From CAZUMH01 sp964621645 (GTDB lineage Bacteria > Zhuqueibacterota > QNDG01 > JAGLOF01): DNA of 64,000 bases. Where the stretch lies: the NCBI GenBank assembly GCA_964621645.1, contig CAZUMH010000004.1:12451-76450 (forward strand). The letters run 5' to 3'. Below are positions 18,359 to 28,040 of this stretch, piece after piece; the first letter of the stretch is position 1, and every line of letters starts with the position of its first letter. The notes under the pieces were generated by a model. It ran no database searches. It was given only the letters and a program-made list of their open reading frames with translations, and was not told the origin of the DNA. The position numbers and the translations under genes were made by a program.

Positions 18359-19237
18359 ATGGCATACAGCATGACAGGCATAGGAATCGGTGAGGAACGG
18401 GTTCGGAATCACAGCATTCGGGTAGAGATAAAATCGGTAAACAACCGGTTTCTGGAAATCTCCTGCCGTCTCCCTGCCGGACTATCCAGGCGAGAGAACG
18501 AAGTCCGTGATCTGGTAAAGGAAAAGATATCACGGGGCAAGCTCTATATTCAGGTATCCGTACAGAACAATGAAACGGACGGGCTCGATATCACCGTTAA
18601 CCGTGAGTCGGCCCGGGCTATAAAAAAACTTCTTGATGATCTGCGGGACGCGGCCGAACTGGAGGGTCCGGTCACCCTGAAACATCTCCTCCAGTTTTCT
18701 GAGATTTTCCAGTCGGGCGGCGGAAGCGATGAAGACGAGGAAATCTGGGTTGAATTTCAGCGGGCCTTAAAAACGGCTCTGAAGGAACTGAAAGCGGCCC
18801 GGGCCCGGGAAGGTGAAACCCTGCTGGAGGATATCAGGAAAAGGATCGAAGTTCTGGAAGATGATCTGAAGCAGATAGAGAAAATTTCCAGGAATAGCGC
18901 CGCGACACTTTTTACACAACTAAGCGGCAGAATCGCAAAGCTTCTAAAAGACCAGGATTTGGAACCCGAACGCATCAACCAGGAGATCGCCGTCCTGGCC
19001 GATAGAGTTGATGTGACGGAAGAGTGTGTCCGGCTGCGCAGTCATTTTGATCTCTTTCACGACGTCATCCGAAATGCGGACGTGGTGGGCAAGAAATTGA
19101 ATTTTCTGGTCCAGGAACTGAATCGGGAAGTAAACACCATCAGTTCCAAGACTAATTTGGCTGAAATAAATCATCTCTGTGTCAATATGAAGAGCGAAAT
19201 CGAAAAGATACGTGAACAAGTGCAGAATCTGGAGTAA
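18359..19237 (+). CDS. YicC/YloC-family endoribonuclease
   Basis: This 292-residue protein starts with the hallmark MAYSMTGIG and continues with IEIKSVNNRFLE-like sequence (VEIKSVNNRFLEI). The C-terminal block (DVTEECVRLRSHF, KLNFLVQELNREVNTISSK) is diagnostic of the YicC family. Members are reported as RNA endonucleases involved in small-RNA and mRNA turnover. The gene lies directly before gmk and rpoZ, an order conserved across many bacteria. It begins about 48 bases after the promoter at 18283-18311. Confidence 0.93.
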   Translation: MAYSMTGIGIGEERVRNHSIRVEIKSVNNRFLEISCRLPAGLSRRENEVRDLVKEKISRGKLYIQVSVQNNETDGLDITVNRESARAIKKLLDDLRDAAELEGPVTLKHLLQFSEIFQSGGGSDEDEEIWVEFQRALKTALKELKAARAREGETLLEDIRKRIEVLEDDLKQIEKISRNSAATLFTQLSGRIAKLLKDQDLEPERINQEIAVLADRVDVTEECVRLRSHFDLFHDVIRNADVVGKKLNFLVQELNREVNTISSKTNLAEINHLCVNMKSEIEKIREQVQNLE

Positions 19238-19240
19238 GGG

Positions 19241-19825
19241 GTGAGACGAGGAAGACTTTTCGTTATTTCTTCACCCTCGGGGGGTGGCAAGACCACGGTG
19301 ATCAAATCGCTGTTGAATGATGATCCTGAGCTCGTCTATTCCATATCCATGACAACGAGAGCGCCGCGGGACGGGGAGATCGATGGAAAGGATTATTATT
19401 TTACCGGCACAGAGGAGTTCCGCAGGGGTATCGAAACAGGGAGGTTTCTGGAATGGGCTGTGGTCCATGGGGATTACTACGGTACGCCCCGGGAACAAAT
19501 TGAAAAAATGCTGGAAGAGGGCCGGAAAATACTGCTTGATATCGACGTCCAGGGAGGCCGGAGTGTAAAGGCAAGCCTGCCGGATTCGATCCTGATTTTT
19601 CTGCTACCTCCTTCCCTTGACGTGTTGAGACGGAGACTGGAAGCAAGAGGAACCGAATCAGAAGAAAGACTTAAACGCAGACTGCAGACAGCTTCGGAAG
19701 AGATTACCGAATCGGAGGTTTATGATCATCGCATTATAAACGATACCCTTGATGAAACCATTGAATCAGTGCGGACCATCATTTACGGGTCCGATAAAAA
19801 AACAGAGGAGAAAAGAAGAGCATGA
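19241..19825 (+). CDS. gmk: Guanylate kinase
   Basis: This 194-residue enzyme phosphorylates GMP to GDP. The P-loop SSPSGGGKTT near residues 6-15, SMTTRAPRDGE for GMP binding, and EWAVVHGDYYGTP are all present. The start is GTG, with GGAG at 19231-19234 upstream within the end of yicC. It overlaps rpoZ by four bases (ATGA). Confidence 0.96.
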   Translation: MRRGRLFVISSPSGGGKTTVIKSLLNDDPELVYSISMTTRAPRDGEIDGKDYYFTGTEEFRRGIETGRFLEWAVVHGDYYGTPREQIEKMLEEGRKILLDIDVQGGRSVKASLPDSILIFLLPPSLDVLRRRLEARGTESEERLKRRLQTASEEITESEVYDHRIINDTLDETIESVRTIIYGSDKKTEEKRRA

Positions 19826-20142
19826 CTGAAATATCATTCGAAGACCTTTCCCGCCAGAGCGGGAGTATTTATGAAGCCGTCGTGGCTATGTCGAGGCGGG
19901 CCCGTCAGATCACCGATATTCAGAAGAGGCAGATCGAAAAAGATATGGATTACATACCTCAAAATGACAATCGCGATCTGACGGATGAATTTGACGAGGT
20001 GGAGATAGACCGTGAAGCTCTGAAACGGGAGAGCCCAAAATATCCCAAACCGACTACCCTCGCCATGCAGGAGATGGCAAACGGGCAGATCACATTTTAC
20101 TTCCGTGATGAGAATGAAGAGGCCCAGGAGGAGGAAGCCTAA
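19822..20142 (+). CDS. rpoZ: RNA polymerase omega subunit
   Basis: This 106-residue protein is the omega subunit, which helps fold and assemble the beta-prime subunit of RNA polymerase. It is recognised from its position directly after gmk and from the conserved core IYEAVVAMSRRARQI. A longer acidic tail follows (EEAQEEEA). Sequence similarity to E. coli omega is modest, as usual in FCB bacteria. The codons of its Glu-rich tail create an AGGAGGAGGAA stretch that may serve as the ribosome site for coaBC. Confidence 0.85.
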   Translation: MTEISFEDLSRQSGSIYEAVVAMSRRARQITDIQKRQIEKDMDYIPQNDNRDLTDEFDEVEIDREALKRESPKYPKPTTLAMQEMANGQITFYFRDENEEAQEEEA

Positions 20143-20165
20143 TTAACGCTGATCCAGAACAATCG

Positions 20166-21356
20166 TTGGCCCAAAAGCACATTATTCTGGGAGTGACCGG
20201 CAGCATCGCCGCCTATAAAGCCTGCTCTCTGTTGCGGCTTTTTCAAAAAGAGGGAGCGGAGGTTCGGGTGGTCATGACTAATGCCGCCACCAAATTCGTG
20301 GCGCCGCTTACTTTCGAAACCCTGAGCGGTGAGGACGTCGTGACCGAAATGTTCCCCGAACTGCGGGTGGTTAAGACCCGGCATGTACGCTGGGCCGAGT
20401 GGGCCGATTGCATCCTGATCTGTCCCGCGACCGCCAATATTATCGGCAAGGCGGCTTCGGGAATAGCGGACGATTTCCTTTCCACGTTTATCGTTGCTTC
20501 CCGCAAGCCGGTCCTCTTCGCTCCTGCCATGGATTACCAGATGGTGCAGAATCCCATCTATCTGGCCAACAGGGAGAAGCTTATCTCCTATGGCTGCGGT
20601 TTTATCGATCCTGAAGAGGGATATCTTGCCAGCGGAGCCGTGGGACCGGGACGGCTGGCCTGTGAAGAAACGATACTGCTTGCCGTGCAGCGCTTCTTGT
20701 ATGACAACACTGATCTTCATGGCAGGAAAGTACTGGTTACCGCGGGCCCAACCCGGGAATCACTGGATCCGGTCCGTTTTATTTCCAACCGTTCCACAGG
20801 AAAGATGGGCTACATGCTGGCTGAAGCGGCATATCTGCGGGGGGCGGAAGTGACGCTGATCAGCGGCCCGACCGAGCTGAGACCGCCTCCCGTATCAGTG
20901 CTCATAGTGGAAACGGCGGAAGAAATGAAGCATGAAGTAATACGGAATCTGGAAAAGAGCGAAATCCTCATCATGGCGGCTGCAGTGGCCGATTATCAAC
21001 CCGAGAAACCGGTTCAATCCAAGATAAAAAAATCCGGTAAAAGTATTTCCCTCCCGCTGGTGCAAACCACTGATATCCTGGCCGAAGTTGGTTCCACATC
21101 CTGGAGCGGCATTAAGGTCGGATTCGCCCTGGAGACGGAAAATGCTGAAGAGGAAGGAGCCCGCAAGCTGCAGCAAAAAAATCTTGATCTGATTTGCGTG
21201 AATAACTGTCTGGAGGAGGGCGCCGGATTCGGCGTAGAAACAAATCGCGTTACTATTATCGATAAACAGGGGGAGAAGGAGCGGCTTCCCCTGATGACCA
21301 AACGTGCTGTAGCGGAACGTATTCTGGACCGGATTGCATCCCTGTTGAGCGCATAA
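20166..21356 (+). CDS. coaBC: Bifunctional phosphopantothenoylcysteine decarboxylase/synthetase
   Basis: This 396-residue fusion makes 4'-phosphopantetheine for coenzyme A. The N-terminal flavoprotein CoaC half has GVTGSIAAYK, the catalytic-histidine region HVRWAEWAD, CPATANIIGK and APAMDYQM. The last is the PAMD variant (usual PAMN), also known from Bacteroidetes. The C-terminal CoaB half starts near VTAGPTRE and has RFISNRSTGKMG and KIKK. The TTG at 20166 lacks a ribosome site. An in-frame ATT at 20142, overlapping the rpoZ stop, has AGGAGG seven bases upstream and would add eight residues. The true start is therefore uncertain. Confidence 0.93.
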   Translation: MAQKHIILGVTGSIAAYKACSLLRLFQKEGAEVRVVMTNAATKFVAPLTFETLSGEDVVTEMFPELRVVKTRHVRWAEWADCILICPATANIIGKAASGIADDFLSTFIVASRKPVLFAPAMDYQMVQNPIYLANREKLISYGCGFIDPEEGYLASGAVGPGRLACEETILLAVQRFLYDNTDLHGRKVLVTAGPTRESLDPVRFISNRSTGKMGYMLAEAAYLRGAEVTLISGPTELRPPPVSVLIVETAEEMKHEVIRNLEKSEILIMAAAVADYQPEKPVQSKIKKSGKSISLPLVQTTDILAEVGSTSWSGIKVGFALETENAEEEGARKLQQKNLDLICVNNCLEEGAGFGVETNRVTIIDKQGEKERLPLMTKRAVAERILDRIASLLSA

Positions 21357-22063
21357 TGAAAGAAGAAACACAGGCAATTGCGAGAGAGCAGGCCCTGGCC
21401 TATCTGCGGCAGCAGGAACATCTGTACGGACCTGTTCTGTACGGGATCGATGAAAAGCGGGCCTTCGCGGCGCTTGAGAACCGAGGCGGTCTGGAAGATC
21501 TGGAGAAACGGGTGCAGACCTGCCAAACCTGTGGATTGGCCCGTTCCCGCTGCAACACTGTGTTCGGTGAAGGAGATCGGAAGGCAAAAATAATGCTCGT
21601 TGGTGAAGCGCCTGGCGCAGAAGAGGATCGCAGCGGACGTCCCTTTGTGGGTGAAGCGGGCCAGCTGCTGACGAAAATTCTGGCTGCCATCGGTTTCAAA
21701 AGGGATGAGGTGTTTATCGCGAACATTCTCAAGTGCCGGCCGCCGCAGAACCGGGATCCATCTCCTGAAGAAATACAAAACTGCCTGCCTTTTCTCAAGC
21801 GGCAGATCGAACTGATACATCCGGCCCTGATTCTGGCCCTGGGAAGATTCGCGGCTCGCACGCTCTTGGGGATGGAAGGAGGGTTGCAGGATTTCCGCAA
21901 AAAAGTGCAGACGTATGATTCCATTCCCGTGATCGTTACCTATCATCCGGCGGCGCTTCTGAGGCATCCGCAGTGGAAACGGGCCGTTTGGGAAGACGTG
22001 CAGGAACTGCGGCGCCTGTATGATGAACTGGTGGGGGAGAAGCCGGCATGGCCGACGGACTAA
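21356..22063 (+). CDS. Family 4 uracil-DNA glycosylase (iron-sulfur)
   Basis: This 235-residue enzyme removes uracil from DNA. It is the 4Fe-4S type, with cysteines in CQTCGLARSRC and later in NILKCRPP and IQNCLPF. The active-site motif GEAPGAEED and the C-terminal YHPAALLR block place it in UDG family 4, related to the phage SPO1 polymerase-associated type. The N-terminus has a short extra helical segment before the first cysteines. Its start overlaps the coaBC stop by one base, and its end overlaps dnaB by 16 bases. Confidence 0.92.
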   Translation: MKEETQAIAREQALAYLRQQEHLYGPVLYGIDEKRAFAALENRGGLEDLEKRVQTCQTCGLARSRCNTVFGEGDRKAKIMLVGEAPGAEEDRSGRPFVGEAGQLLTKILAAIGFKRDEVFIANILKCRPPQNRDPSPEEIQNCLPFLKRQIELIHPALILALGRFAARTLLGMEGGLQDFRKKVQTYDSIPVIVTYHPAALLRHPQWKRAVWEDVQELRRLYDELVGEKPAWPTD

Positions 22064-23442
22064 AAATAAAAAAAGAACGGAATGATTCCAATCTTTTTGA
22101 CCGGGTGCCGCCGCAGTCCATCGATGCCGAGATGGCCGTACTGGGCTCGGTGATGATCGACAATGATTCCATGGGAAAAGTCGTTGAGATGCTGGAGCCT
22201 TCCAGTTTCTACCGCAGTGCCCACCAGAAAATATTCAATGCCGCAATAGCGCTTTACGAGAAAAACGAGCCGATCGATCTTATCACTCTCTCGGAAGAAT
22301 TGAAACGCCGCAAAGAGCTGGATGAAATTGGCGGTACCTATTACCTTACCGAAATGGCCGAGATCGTACCTTCGGCGGCAAATGTTGAGCATCATGCCTC
22401 AATCGTTCATTCCCATGCCCTGCTGCGCCGGATGATTCAGGAGGCGGCTAATATCGCCAGAGACTGTTACGACGCCCAGGAAGATGTGTATGATATCATC
22501 GACCGGTCCGAACAAAGAATATTCGGATTATCCGAGAAAAGGCTGCGCGGCAGTTATCAGCATATATCTCCCATCATGCACGACACCTTCGAGAAGATAG
22601 AAAAGTTCCACGACCGGCACGGTACTGTTACTGGGGTAACTACCGGGTTTTTCAAGCTCGATGAACTGACTTCCGGGTTGCAGTCCTCGGAACTGATTGT
22701 AGTGGCCGGCCGTCCTTCCATGGGAAAAACCGCTTTCTGCCTGAACGTGGCCCGCAACGCGGCCGTGGACGGTAAAACGCCGATCGGTTTCTTCAGCCTG
22801 GAGATGTCCAATCAGCAGCTGGCTATGCGGTTGCTTTGCGCCGAAGCCCGGGTGGACGCCCATTCGCTGCGAACCGGGAGACTGGCGGATGATGAATGGC
22901 AAAAATTGAGTATGAGGGCCGGTGATCTGGCGACCGCTCCCATCTATATCGACGATTCCCCGGGAATGACAGTGCTGGAGCTGCGGGCCAAAGCCAGGCG
23001 CATGAAGAAAGAGCATGACATCGGTCTCGTCATCATTGACTATATGCAGCTGATGCAGGGGCCCCGAAATATGGAGAGCAGACAGCAGGAGATATCAACC
23101 ATTTCCCGCTCCCTCAAGGCGCTGGCAAAGGAACTGGATGTTCCGGTCCTGGCTCTCTCACAGCTTTCACGGGCCGTGGAAATGCGTGGTGGGGATAAAC
23201 GTCCCATGCTCTCTGATTTACGGGAATCGGGTGCCATTGAACAGGACGCAGATGTTGTCCTGTTTATCTACCGTCCCGAATTCTATCTCCGCCCGGAAGA
23301 AGCGGAATCCAAGGATCTGGTGGGAAAATCTGAACTGATCATCGGGAAACAGCGAAACGGGCCGGTAGGCACTGTGTATCTGAATTTCATCAAAAGATGG
23401 GCCCGTTTTGAAAACCCGGCCGGTGAAGAAGCAAGCGACTGA
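22048..23442 (+). CDS. dnaB: Replicative DNA helicase DnaB
   Basis: This 464-residue hexameric helicase unwinds DNA at the replication fork. The N-terminal primase-interacting domain starts with VPPQSIDAEMAVLGS. The RecA-like core has Walker A GRPSMGKTAF (near residues 220-229), the acidic VIIDYMQLMQG Walker B, and the ALSQLSRAVEMR and SDLRESGAIEQDAD motifs. No intein is present. The ATG lies inside the end of the uracil-glycosylase gene, indicating translational coupling. Confidence 0.97.
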   Translation: MADGLKIKKERNDSNLFDRVPPQSIDAEMAVLGSVMIDNDSMGKVVEMLEPSSFYRSAHQKIFNAAIALYEKNEPIDLITLSEELKRRKELDEIGGTYYLTEMAEIVPSAANVEHHASIVHSHALLRRMIQEAANIARDCYDAQEDVYDIIDRSEQRIFGLSEKRLRGSYQHISPIMHDTFEKIEKFHDRHGTVTGVTTGFFKLDELTSGLQSSELIVVAGRPSMGKTAFCLNVARNAAVDGKTPIGFFSLEMSNQQLAMRLLCAEARVDAHSLRTGRLADDEWQKLSMRAGDLATAPIYIDDSPGMTVLELRAKARRMKKEHDIGLVIIDYMQLMQGPRNMESRQQEISTISRSLKALAKELDVPVLALSQLSRAVEMRGGDKRPMLSDLRESGAIEQDADVVLFIYRPEFYLRPEEAESKDLVGKSELIIGKQRNGPVGTVYLNFIKRWARFENPAGEEASD

Positions 23443-23455
23443 ATAAAAGAGATTG

Positions 23456-25699
23456 ATGATGGCCTTGATATCGTCAAAATCAGTGATCACCGCCAAAAAA
23501 GAGAACAAGTCGGATCATCCGCTTTCTCTCGAAACGGATGTCAGGCTGCATTATCGCCGGGTCTTCAACTCCATACTGCATAATATCAAAAAATACATCC
23601 CCAATCCGGATTTACCGCTTCTGCGCCGTGCCTATAATTTTTCCTACAGAGCCCACCGTGACCAGCTGCGGCTATCAGGGGTTCCCTATATCGACCATTG
23701 TCTGGAGACTGTGCGAATTCTGGTGGATCTGCGTATGGACATTACCACTATCGTCGCGGGTCTGCTGCACGATGTAGTGGAAGATACCGGCATCTCTATC
23801 GAGGAGGTCAGTGAAAAATTCGGTGAAGAAGTCGGCCAGTTGGTTGATGGAGTGACCAAGATCAGCGAGCTTAAATTTCAAAGCCAGGAGGAACAACAGG
23901 CGGAGAACTTCCGCAAAATGATCTTCTCCATGGCAAAGGATCTGCGTGTCATTATCATCAAACTGTCTGACCGGCTTCACAATATGCGGACACTGGAGCA
24001 TCTTCCCAAGAAAAAAGCGTACCGGATCGCCCTTGAGACCAAGGAGGTCTATGCTCCGCTGGCTCATCGATTCGGTATCGCCCGCATCAAATGGGAGCTT
24101 GATGATCTGGCGTTCAAGGCTCTGGAACCGGCCGAATATACTTCCATCGCCCGCCAGATCAATGAACGCAGGGAGGCCCGGGAGGCGTATATCAGGCGGG
24201 TGGTGGAACCTATCCAGAATGCCCTGGACAAGCATGGGGTGGAGGCAAAGGTGATGGGAAGGGCGAAGACACTCTCTTCCATCCATAAAAAGATGGTCAA
24301 CAGGGACAAACCCATAGAGGAAATCTATGATATACTGGCCATACGGGTGATCGTCTCGAAGGTGGATGATTGTTATTACGCTCTCGGGATTCTCCATACG
24401 CTTTTCACTCCTGTTCAGGAGAGGTTCAAGGACTATATAGCCACACCCAAATCCAACATGTATCAGTCTTTGCATACCACGGTTATCGGGCCGGAAGGAA
24501 GAATGGTGGAAATTCAGGTCAGAACCGAGGAAATGCACCGGATCGCGGAAATCGGCATTGCGGCACATTGGAAATACAAGGAACAGAAAATCAAGGAAGA
24601 CGAGCTGGACCGCTACAGCGCCTGGGTACGCGAGATGATTGACTGGCACCAGGAACAGCTTAATCCCGAAGAGTATCTTGATTTTCTCAAGACGGATCTT
24701 TTTACCAATGAAGTGTTCGTCTTTACCCCTCGCGGAGATCTGCTCAAGCTTCCGGCCGGATCGACGCCGGTTGATTTCGCCTTCGCGGTACATACCGACA
24801 TCGGTATGCAATGTATCGGCGCCAAAATAAACGGCAGGATTGTGGGGCTCAATTACAAGCTCCATAACGGCGATTCGGTTGAAATTATCACTTCCCAGAG
24901 CCAGAGGCCCAGCCGTGACTGGCTCACTTTCGTGCGTACGTCCAAAGCCAAAAGCAAGATCAAGCACTGGATAAAAGAGACGCTTTCGCAAGAAGCGGAG
25001 AAACTCGGTGAAGAGATTCTCTCACGGGAACTGAAAAAATACCATGTCCGGTTGAATAAGACCAAACTGGAGGAAATCGCCAAGGAGTGGAAGGGGCTTT
25101 CTCTGGAACGCTTATATGTAGCCTTGGGACATGGAGAGATATCCTTTCAAAGGCTGCTGGAAAAAATCGATCCCGATAAATTTTCTGTTGAGAAGACCGG
25201 GAAGCAGAAAAGTCTCATCGATCGTTTCGTCACTCGGGCCCGCAGTTCGGCCAGAGGTGTCAGGGTTCAGGGAGAGGATAATCTGGTAATAGGATTCGCC
25301 AATTGCTGTCATCCCGTGCCGGGTGATCCCATAATCGGCTATATCAGCAAGGGAAGGGGCATAGTGGTGCATCGCCGGGATTGCCGCAACGCGCTTGCCC
25401 TTTTAAGCAATCAGGAACGTATGATAGACGTTTCCTGGGATCTGGCGGGAAACCACCACTATCTGGTACAGCTGAAAATACTATCCGACATCCGAAAAGA
25501 TTTTCTGATGAATGTGGGAGAGATCATCTCTTCGCTGGATGCCAATATTATCAAAGCTGAGATGAATACCGAGAACGGAATTATTACGTCGTTCCTGATC
25601 ATTGAAGTAAAAGACTTGACGCATCTGACCCGCATTATCAGACGGCTTCTGAATAATAAAGGAGTTCTTTCTGTCGAGCGACAGGAGAAGGCAACGTAA
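23456..25699 (+). CDS. rel: Bifunctional (p)ppGpp synthetase/hydrolase
   Basis: This is a long RelA/SpoT homologue (747 residues from ATG 23456; TTG 23453 and ATG 23459 are alternatives) that controls the stringent response. The HD hydrolase domain has LLHDVVEDTG intact. The synthetase domain contains RFKDYIATPK, the RxKD form that marks bifunctional enzymes rather than RelA-only synthetases. TGS (VFVFTPRGDLLKLPAGSTP) and C-terminal zinc-finger (NCCHPVPGD) and ACT domains follow. It lies 13 bases after dnaB. No other long Rel protein is in the window. Confidence 0.95.
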   Translation: MMALISSKSVITAKKENKSDHPLSLETDVRLHYRRVFNSILHNIKKYIPNPDLPLLRRAYNFSYRAHRDQLRLSGVPYIDHCLETVRILVDLRMDITTIVAGLLHDVVEDTGISIEEVSEKFGEEVGQLVDGVTKISELKFQSQEEQQAENFRKMIFSMAKDLRVIIIKLSDRLHNMRTLEHLPKKKAYRIALETKEVYAPLAHRFGIARIKWELDDLAFKALEPAEYTSIARQINERREAREAYIRRVVEPIQNALDKHGVEAKVMGRAKTLSSIHKKMVNRDKPIEEIYDILAIRVIVSKVDDCYYALGILHTLFTPVQERFKDYIATPKSNMYQSLHTTVIGPEGRMVEIQVRTEEMHRIAEIGIAAHWKYKEQKIKEDELDRYSAWVREMIDWHQEQLNPEEYLDFLKTDLFTNEVFVFTPRGDLLKLPAGSTPVDFAFAVHTDIGMQCIGAKINGRIVGLNYKLHNGDSVEIITSQSQRPSRDWLTFVRTSKAKSKIKHWIKETLSQEAEKLGEEILSRELKKYHVRLNKTKLEEIAKEWKGLSLERLYVALGHGEISFQRLLEKIDPDKFSVEKTGKQKSLIDRFVTRARSSARGVRVQGEDNLVIGFANCCHPVPGDPIIGYISKGRGIVVHRRDCRNALALLSNQERMIDVSWDLAGNHHYLVQLKILSDIRKDFLMNVGEIISSLDANIIKAEMNTENGIITSFLIIEVKDLTHLTRIIRRLLNNKGVLSVERQEKAT

Positions 25700-25749
25700 T
25701 TATCTGCTTGAAGCGCATAGGTGTCCATAATTAACCAAAGGAGTAATCG

Positions 25750-26064
25750 ATGAGCAACATGGTAACGATCACCAAGAAGGATGTAGCGAAGCGTACCGCG
25801 AAGCTGGTCGGTGAACGGATTTATCTGACCGAGAAGATCGTCGACGGTATTTTTACCGCTCTGCGCCAGTACATGTCTGAAGCTAATCCTGAGATCAGAA
25901 TCGAGATCCGTGACTTCGGTGTCTTCGAAGTTAAAAAAACCAAACCCAAGCCCAAAGCCAGAAATCCCAAAACAGGCGAGATCATTTACGTTCCGGCTCG
26001 CAGAAAGACCCACTTCAAGGCAGGCAAGCTCCTTAAAGAAGTTTTGAAGCAGCCGCTGGAATAA
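25750..26064 (+). CDS. HU/IHF-family DNA-binding protein
   Basis: This 104-residue nucleoid-associated protein bends and compacts DNA as a dimer. The core IEIRDFGVFEVKK, followed by the arm KARNPKTGEIIYVPARRK, is diagnostic. Whether it acts like HU or IHF cannot be told from sequence. AAAGGAG precedes the ATG. It directly abuts ruvX with no spacer. Confidence 0.95.
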   Translation: MSNMVTITKKDVAKRTAKLVGERIYLTEKIVDGIFTALRQYMSEANPEIRIEIRDFGVFEVKKTKPKPKARNPKTGEIIYVPARRKTHFKAGKLLKEVLKQPLE

Positions 26065-26514
26065 ATGGCGCGATTTCTTGGCCTGGACTATGGCAGACGC
26101 CGGATAGGAGTTGCCATCAGTGACGAACTCTTACTGACGGCTCAACCGGTTGACACCTGGGAAGGAGCTCCCCGGGAAGAGATAACGCGGAGAATAGAGG
26201 AACTAATCCGCACCAGGGAAGTAAAGAAAATAATACTGGGTCTTCCTCTGTCTCTTTCAGGGGAGAAAAGTTCCATGACCAGAGAAGTCGAGCGCTTTGC
26301 AGAGCATTTGAGGAAGAGCCTGGCTCTCCCTGTAATTCTATGGGACGAGCGGCTCTCATCGGTGCAATCAAAAAAAGTGTTACAGTCGATGGGGATTAAA
26401 ACAGGTAAAAATAAATCGAAGGTGGATAGAATGGCTGCCGTGCTGCTTTTGCAGTGCTATCTTGACCACCTGGAAGAAGAGGAATCTGGAAGAATTAGGC
26501 GGGAGGATTGTTGA
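26065..26514 (+). CDS. ruvX: Putative pre-16S rRNA nuclease / Holliday-junction resolvase RuvX
   Basis: This 149-residue protein of the YqgF family has an RNase H-like fold. The opening GLDYGRRRIGVAISD carries the first catalytic aspartate, and LWDERLSSVQ and KSKVDRMAAVLLLQ carry the later acidic residues. Family members process the 5' end of 16S rRNA; a resolvase role is also proposed. The ATG follows immediately after the HU stop. Its stop overlaps the lnt start. Confidence 0.9.
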   Translation: MARFLGLDYGRRRIGVAISDELLLTAQPVDTWEGAPREEITRRIEELIRTREVKKIILGLPLSLSGEKSSMTREVERFAEHLRKSLALPVILWDERLSSVQSKKVLQSMGIKTGKNKSKVDRMAAVLLLQCYLDHLEEEESGRIRREDC

Positions 26515-28040
26515 GCCGGCGGGACCTTCTATTACTAATGATAACGGCGGTATTGCTGGTGCTTGCTTTCCCGCCCTTTCCACTGGGGATTGCGGCTTTT
26601 GTGGCCCTGATCCCTCTTTTCATGTTCCTGCAGGGCAAGAGCCCAAGGGAAGCAGTGAAGGGCGGACTCCTTATGGGGTTGATCTGGAGCGGTGCTACCG
26701 TTTACTGGATCAGCTGGGCCACGATCCCCGGGTTCATCGGGAGCCTGCTGGTAATGCCGTTATACAGCGGTCTCTTCTGTCTGGTACTGGCCTGGCTCAG
26801 TAAGCAGTGGGGAGCGTCTGCTCTCTGGACGGCTCCTTTCCTCTGGGTTGGTGTCGAGCTGCTTTCCTCCTGGGGAGAGCTGGCGTTTCCCTGGAACCTG
26901 CTGGCAAATACCATGACATCCTTCCCTGCATTAATCCAGTTCGCCTCATTTACCGGCACTTTCGGAGTGAGCTTCTGGATCGTCATCGTCAACGTGCTTT
27001 TATACAAATTATTATATGAGAAACAATCCCTGCGCGCCAAACTGATTCTTGCTGCTTCGGCCCTGCTTTTCATTGTCGCTCCGTATCTCTATGGTGTGGG
27101 CGTCATGCCGTCTGAAGATGACGGTGAAGCGCCGTCGATTAAGGTTTCAATTGTGCAGGGCAACATCAATCCCTACATCAAGTGGACCCGCAGCTTTATC
27201 GATTCTAATTTTGCCGTGTATTACCGCATGTCACGTCAGGCGTCTGAATTCCAGCCGGATCTGATCGTCTGGCCCGAGACGGCGGCTCCCTGCTATATGC
27301 GCTATGAGGTGCAGCATTATCGGGGTACGCGGCACCTGGTTGATTCCTTGGGCATTACCTTGGTGTTTGGCACCGCGGATTATGATTACAAAACCAAAAA
27401 TAAATACAACAGTTCATTTCAAATGAAGCCGGGGGAGGTCGGGGTTCATATTTACAATAAACGGCATATGGTTCCCTTCTCCGAAAAAGTGCCGTTCTCG
27501 GAAAAATACCCCTGGCTGTATACCTACACCAGGAAACTATTCCTGACGATTGGCAACTTTATGTCGGGGGATTCGGCTGTCGTATTCCATTCCATGGCAC
27601 CCTCTATCGGTAAAGAGGTCGCCTATGCCCCTGCTATCTGTTATGATTCTGTTTTTCCGGAACTTATACGGGAATCAGTAAGTGCCGGGGCGGATTTTCT
27701 CATCATCCAGACAAATGACGGATGGTTCGGCCGTACCTCCGGTCCCTATCAGCACGAGCGTCTGGCCGTACTGCGGGCCATAGAGAACAGAACCCCTGTC
27801 GTACGCTGCGCCAATACCGGTATTTCAGCTTATATCGATGCCTGGGGCAGAATCCACCAAGAGACGCCTTTATATCGAACTGCGCTCCTGAATTGCACGG
27901 TGAAACTGGGACAATCCCGAACCTTCTATACCAGACACGGAAAGGTCTTCCCCTGGTTAATCTATCTGCCCACTGCTGTGATTATCCTGGGGACGCTGGG
28001 GATCACTTTGAAAAAACGTCGTCGGAGAAAAGAAGCGTGA
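26511..28040 (+). CDS. lnt: Apolipoprotein N-acyltransferase
   Basis: This inner-membrane enzyme (509 residues) adds the third acyl chain to lipoproteins. Several N-terminal hydrophobic helices are followed by a nitrilase-like domain. Candidate catalytic residues are the Glu in WPETAAP, the Lys in MVPFSEKVPF and the Cys in AICYDSVFPE. The C-terminus has one more membrane helix. TTG 26511 is chosen over TTG 26508 because GGGAGG lies four bases upstream and it gives a TTGA overlap with ruvX. With lspA, it shows a full Gram-negative lipoprotein pathway. Confidence 0.93.
   Translation: MSRRDLLLLMITAVLLVLAFPPFPLGIAAFVALIPLFMFLQGKSPREAVKGGLLMGLIWSGATVYWISWATIPGFIGSLLVMPLYSGLFCLVLAWLSKQWGASALWTAPFLWVGVELLSSWGELAFPWNLLANTMTSFPALIQFASFTGTFGVSFWIVIVNVLLYKLLYEKQSLRAKLILAASALLFIVAPYLYGVGVMPSEDDGEAPSIKVSIVQGNINPYIKWTRSFIDSNFAVYYRMSRQASEFQPDLIVWPETAAPCYMRYEVQHYRGTRHLVDSLGITLVFGTADYDYKTKNKYNSSFQMKPGEVGVHIYNKRHMVPFSEKVPFSEKYPWLYTYTRKLFLTIGNFMSGDSAVVFHSMAPSIGKEVAYAPAICYDSVFPELIRESVSAGADFLIIQTNDGWFGRTSGPYQHERLAVLRAIENRTPVVRCANTGISAYIDAWGRIHQETPLYRTALLNCTVKLGQSRTFYTRHGKVFPWLIYLPTAVIILGTLGITLKKRRRRKEA

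Noticed and set aside
23675..24991. 438-codon open frame on the - strand
   Set aside because: It is wholly antisense to the (p)ppGpp synthetase gene and has no recognisable domain.
27722..28036. Upstream extension of the PorV-like protein
   Set aside because: It lies inside lnt; the GTG at 28037 is followed directly by a signal peptide.
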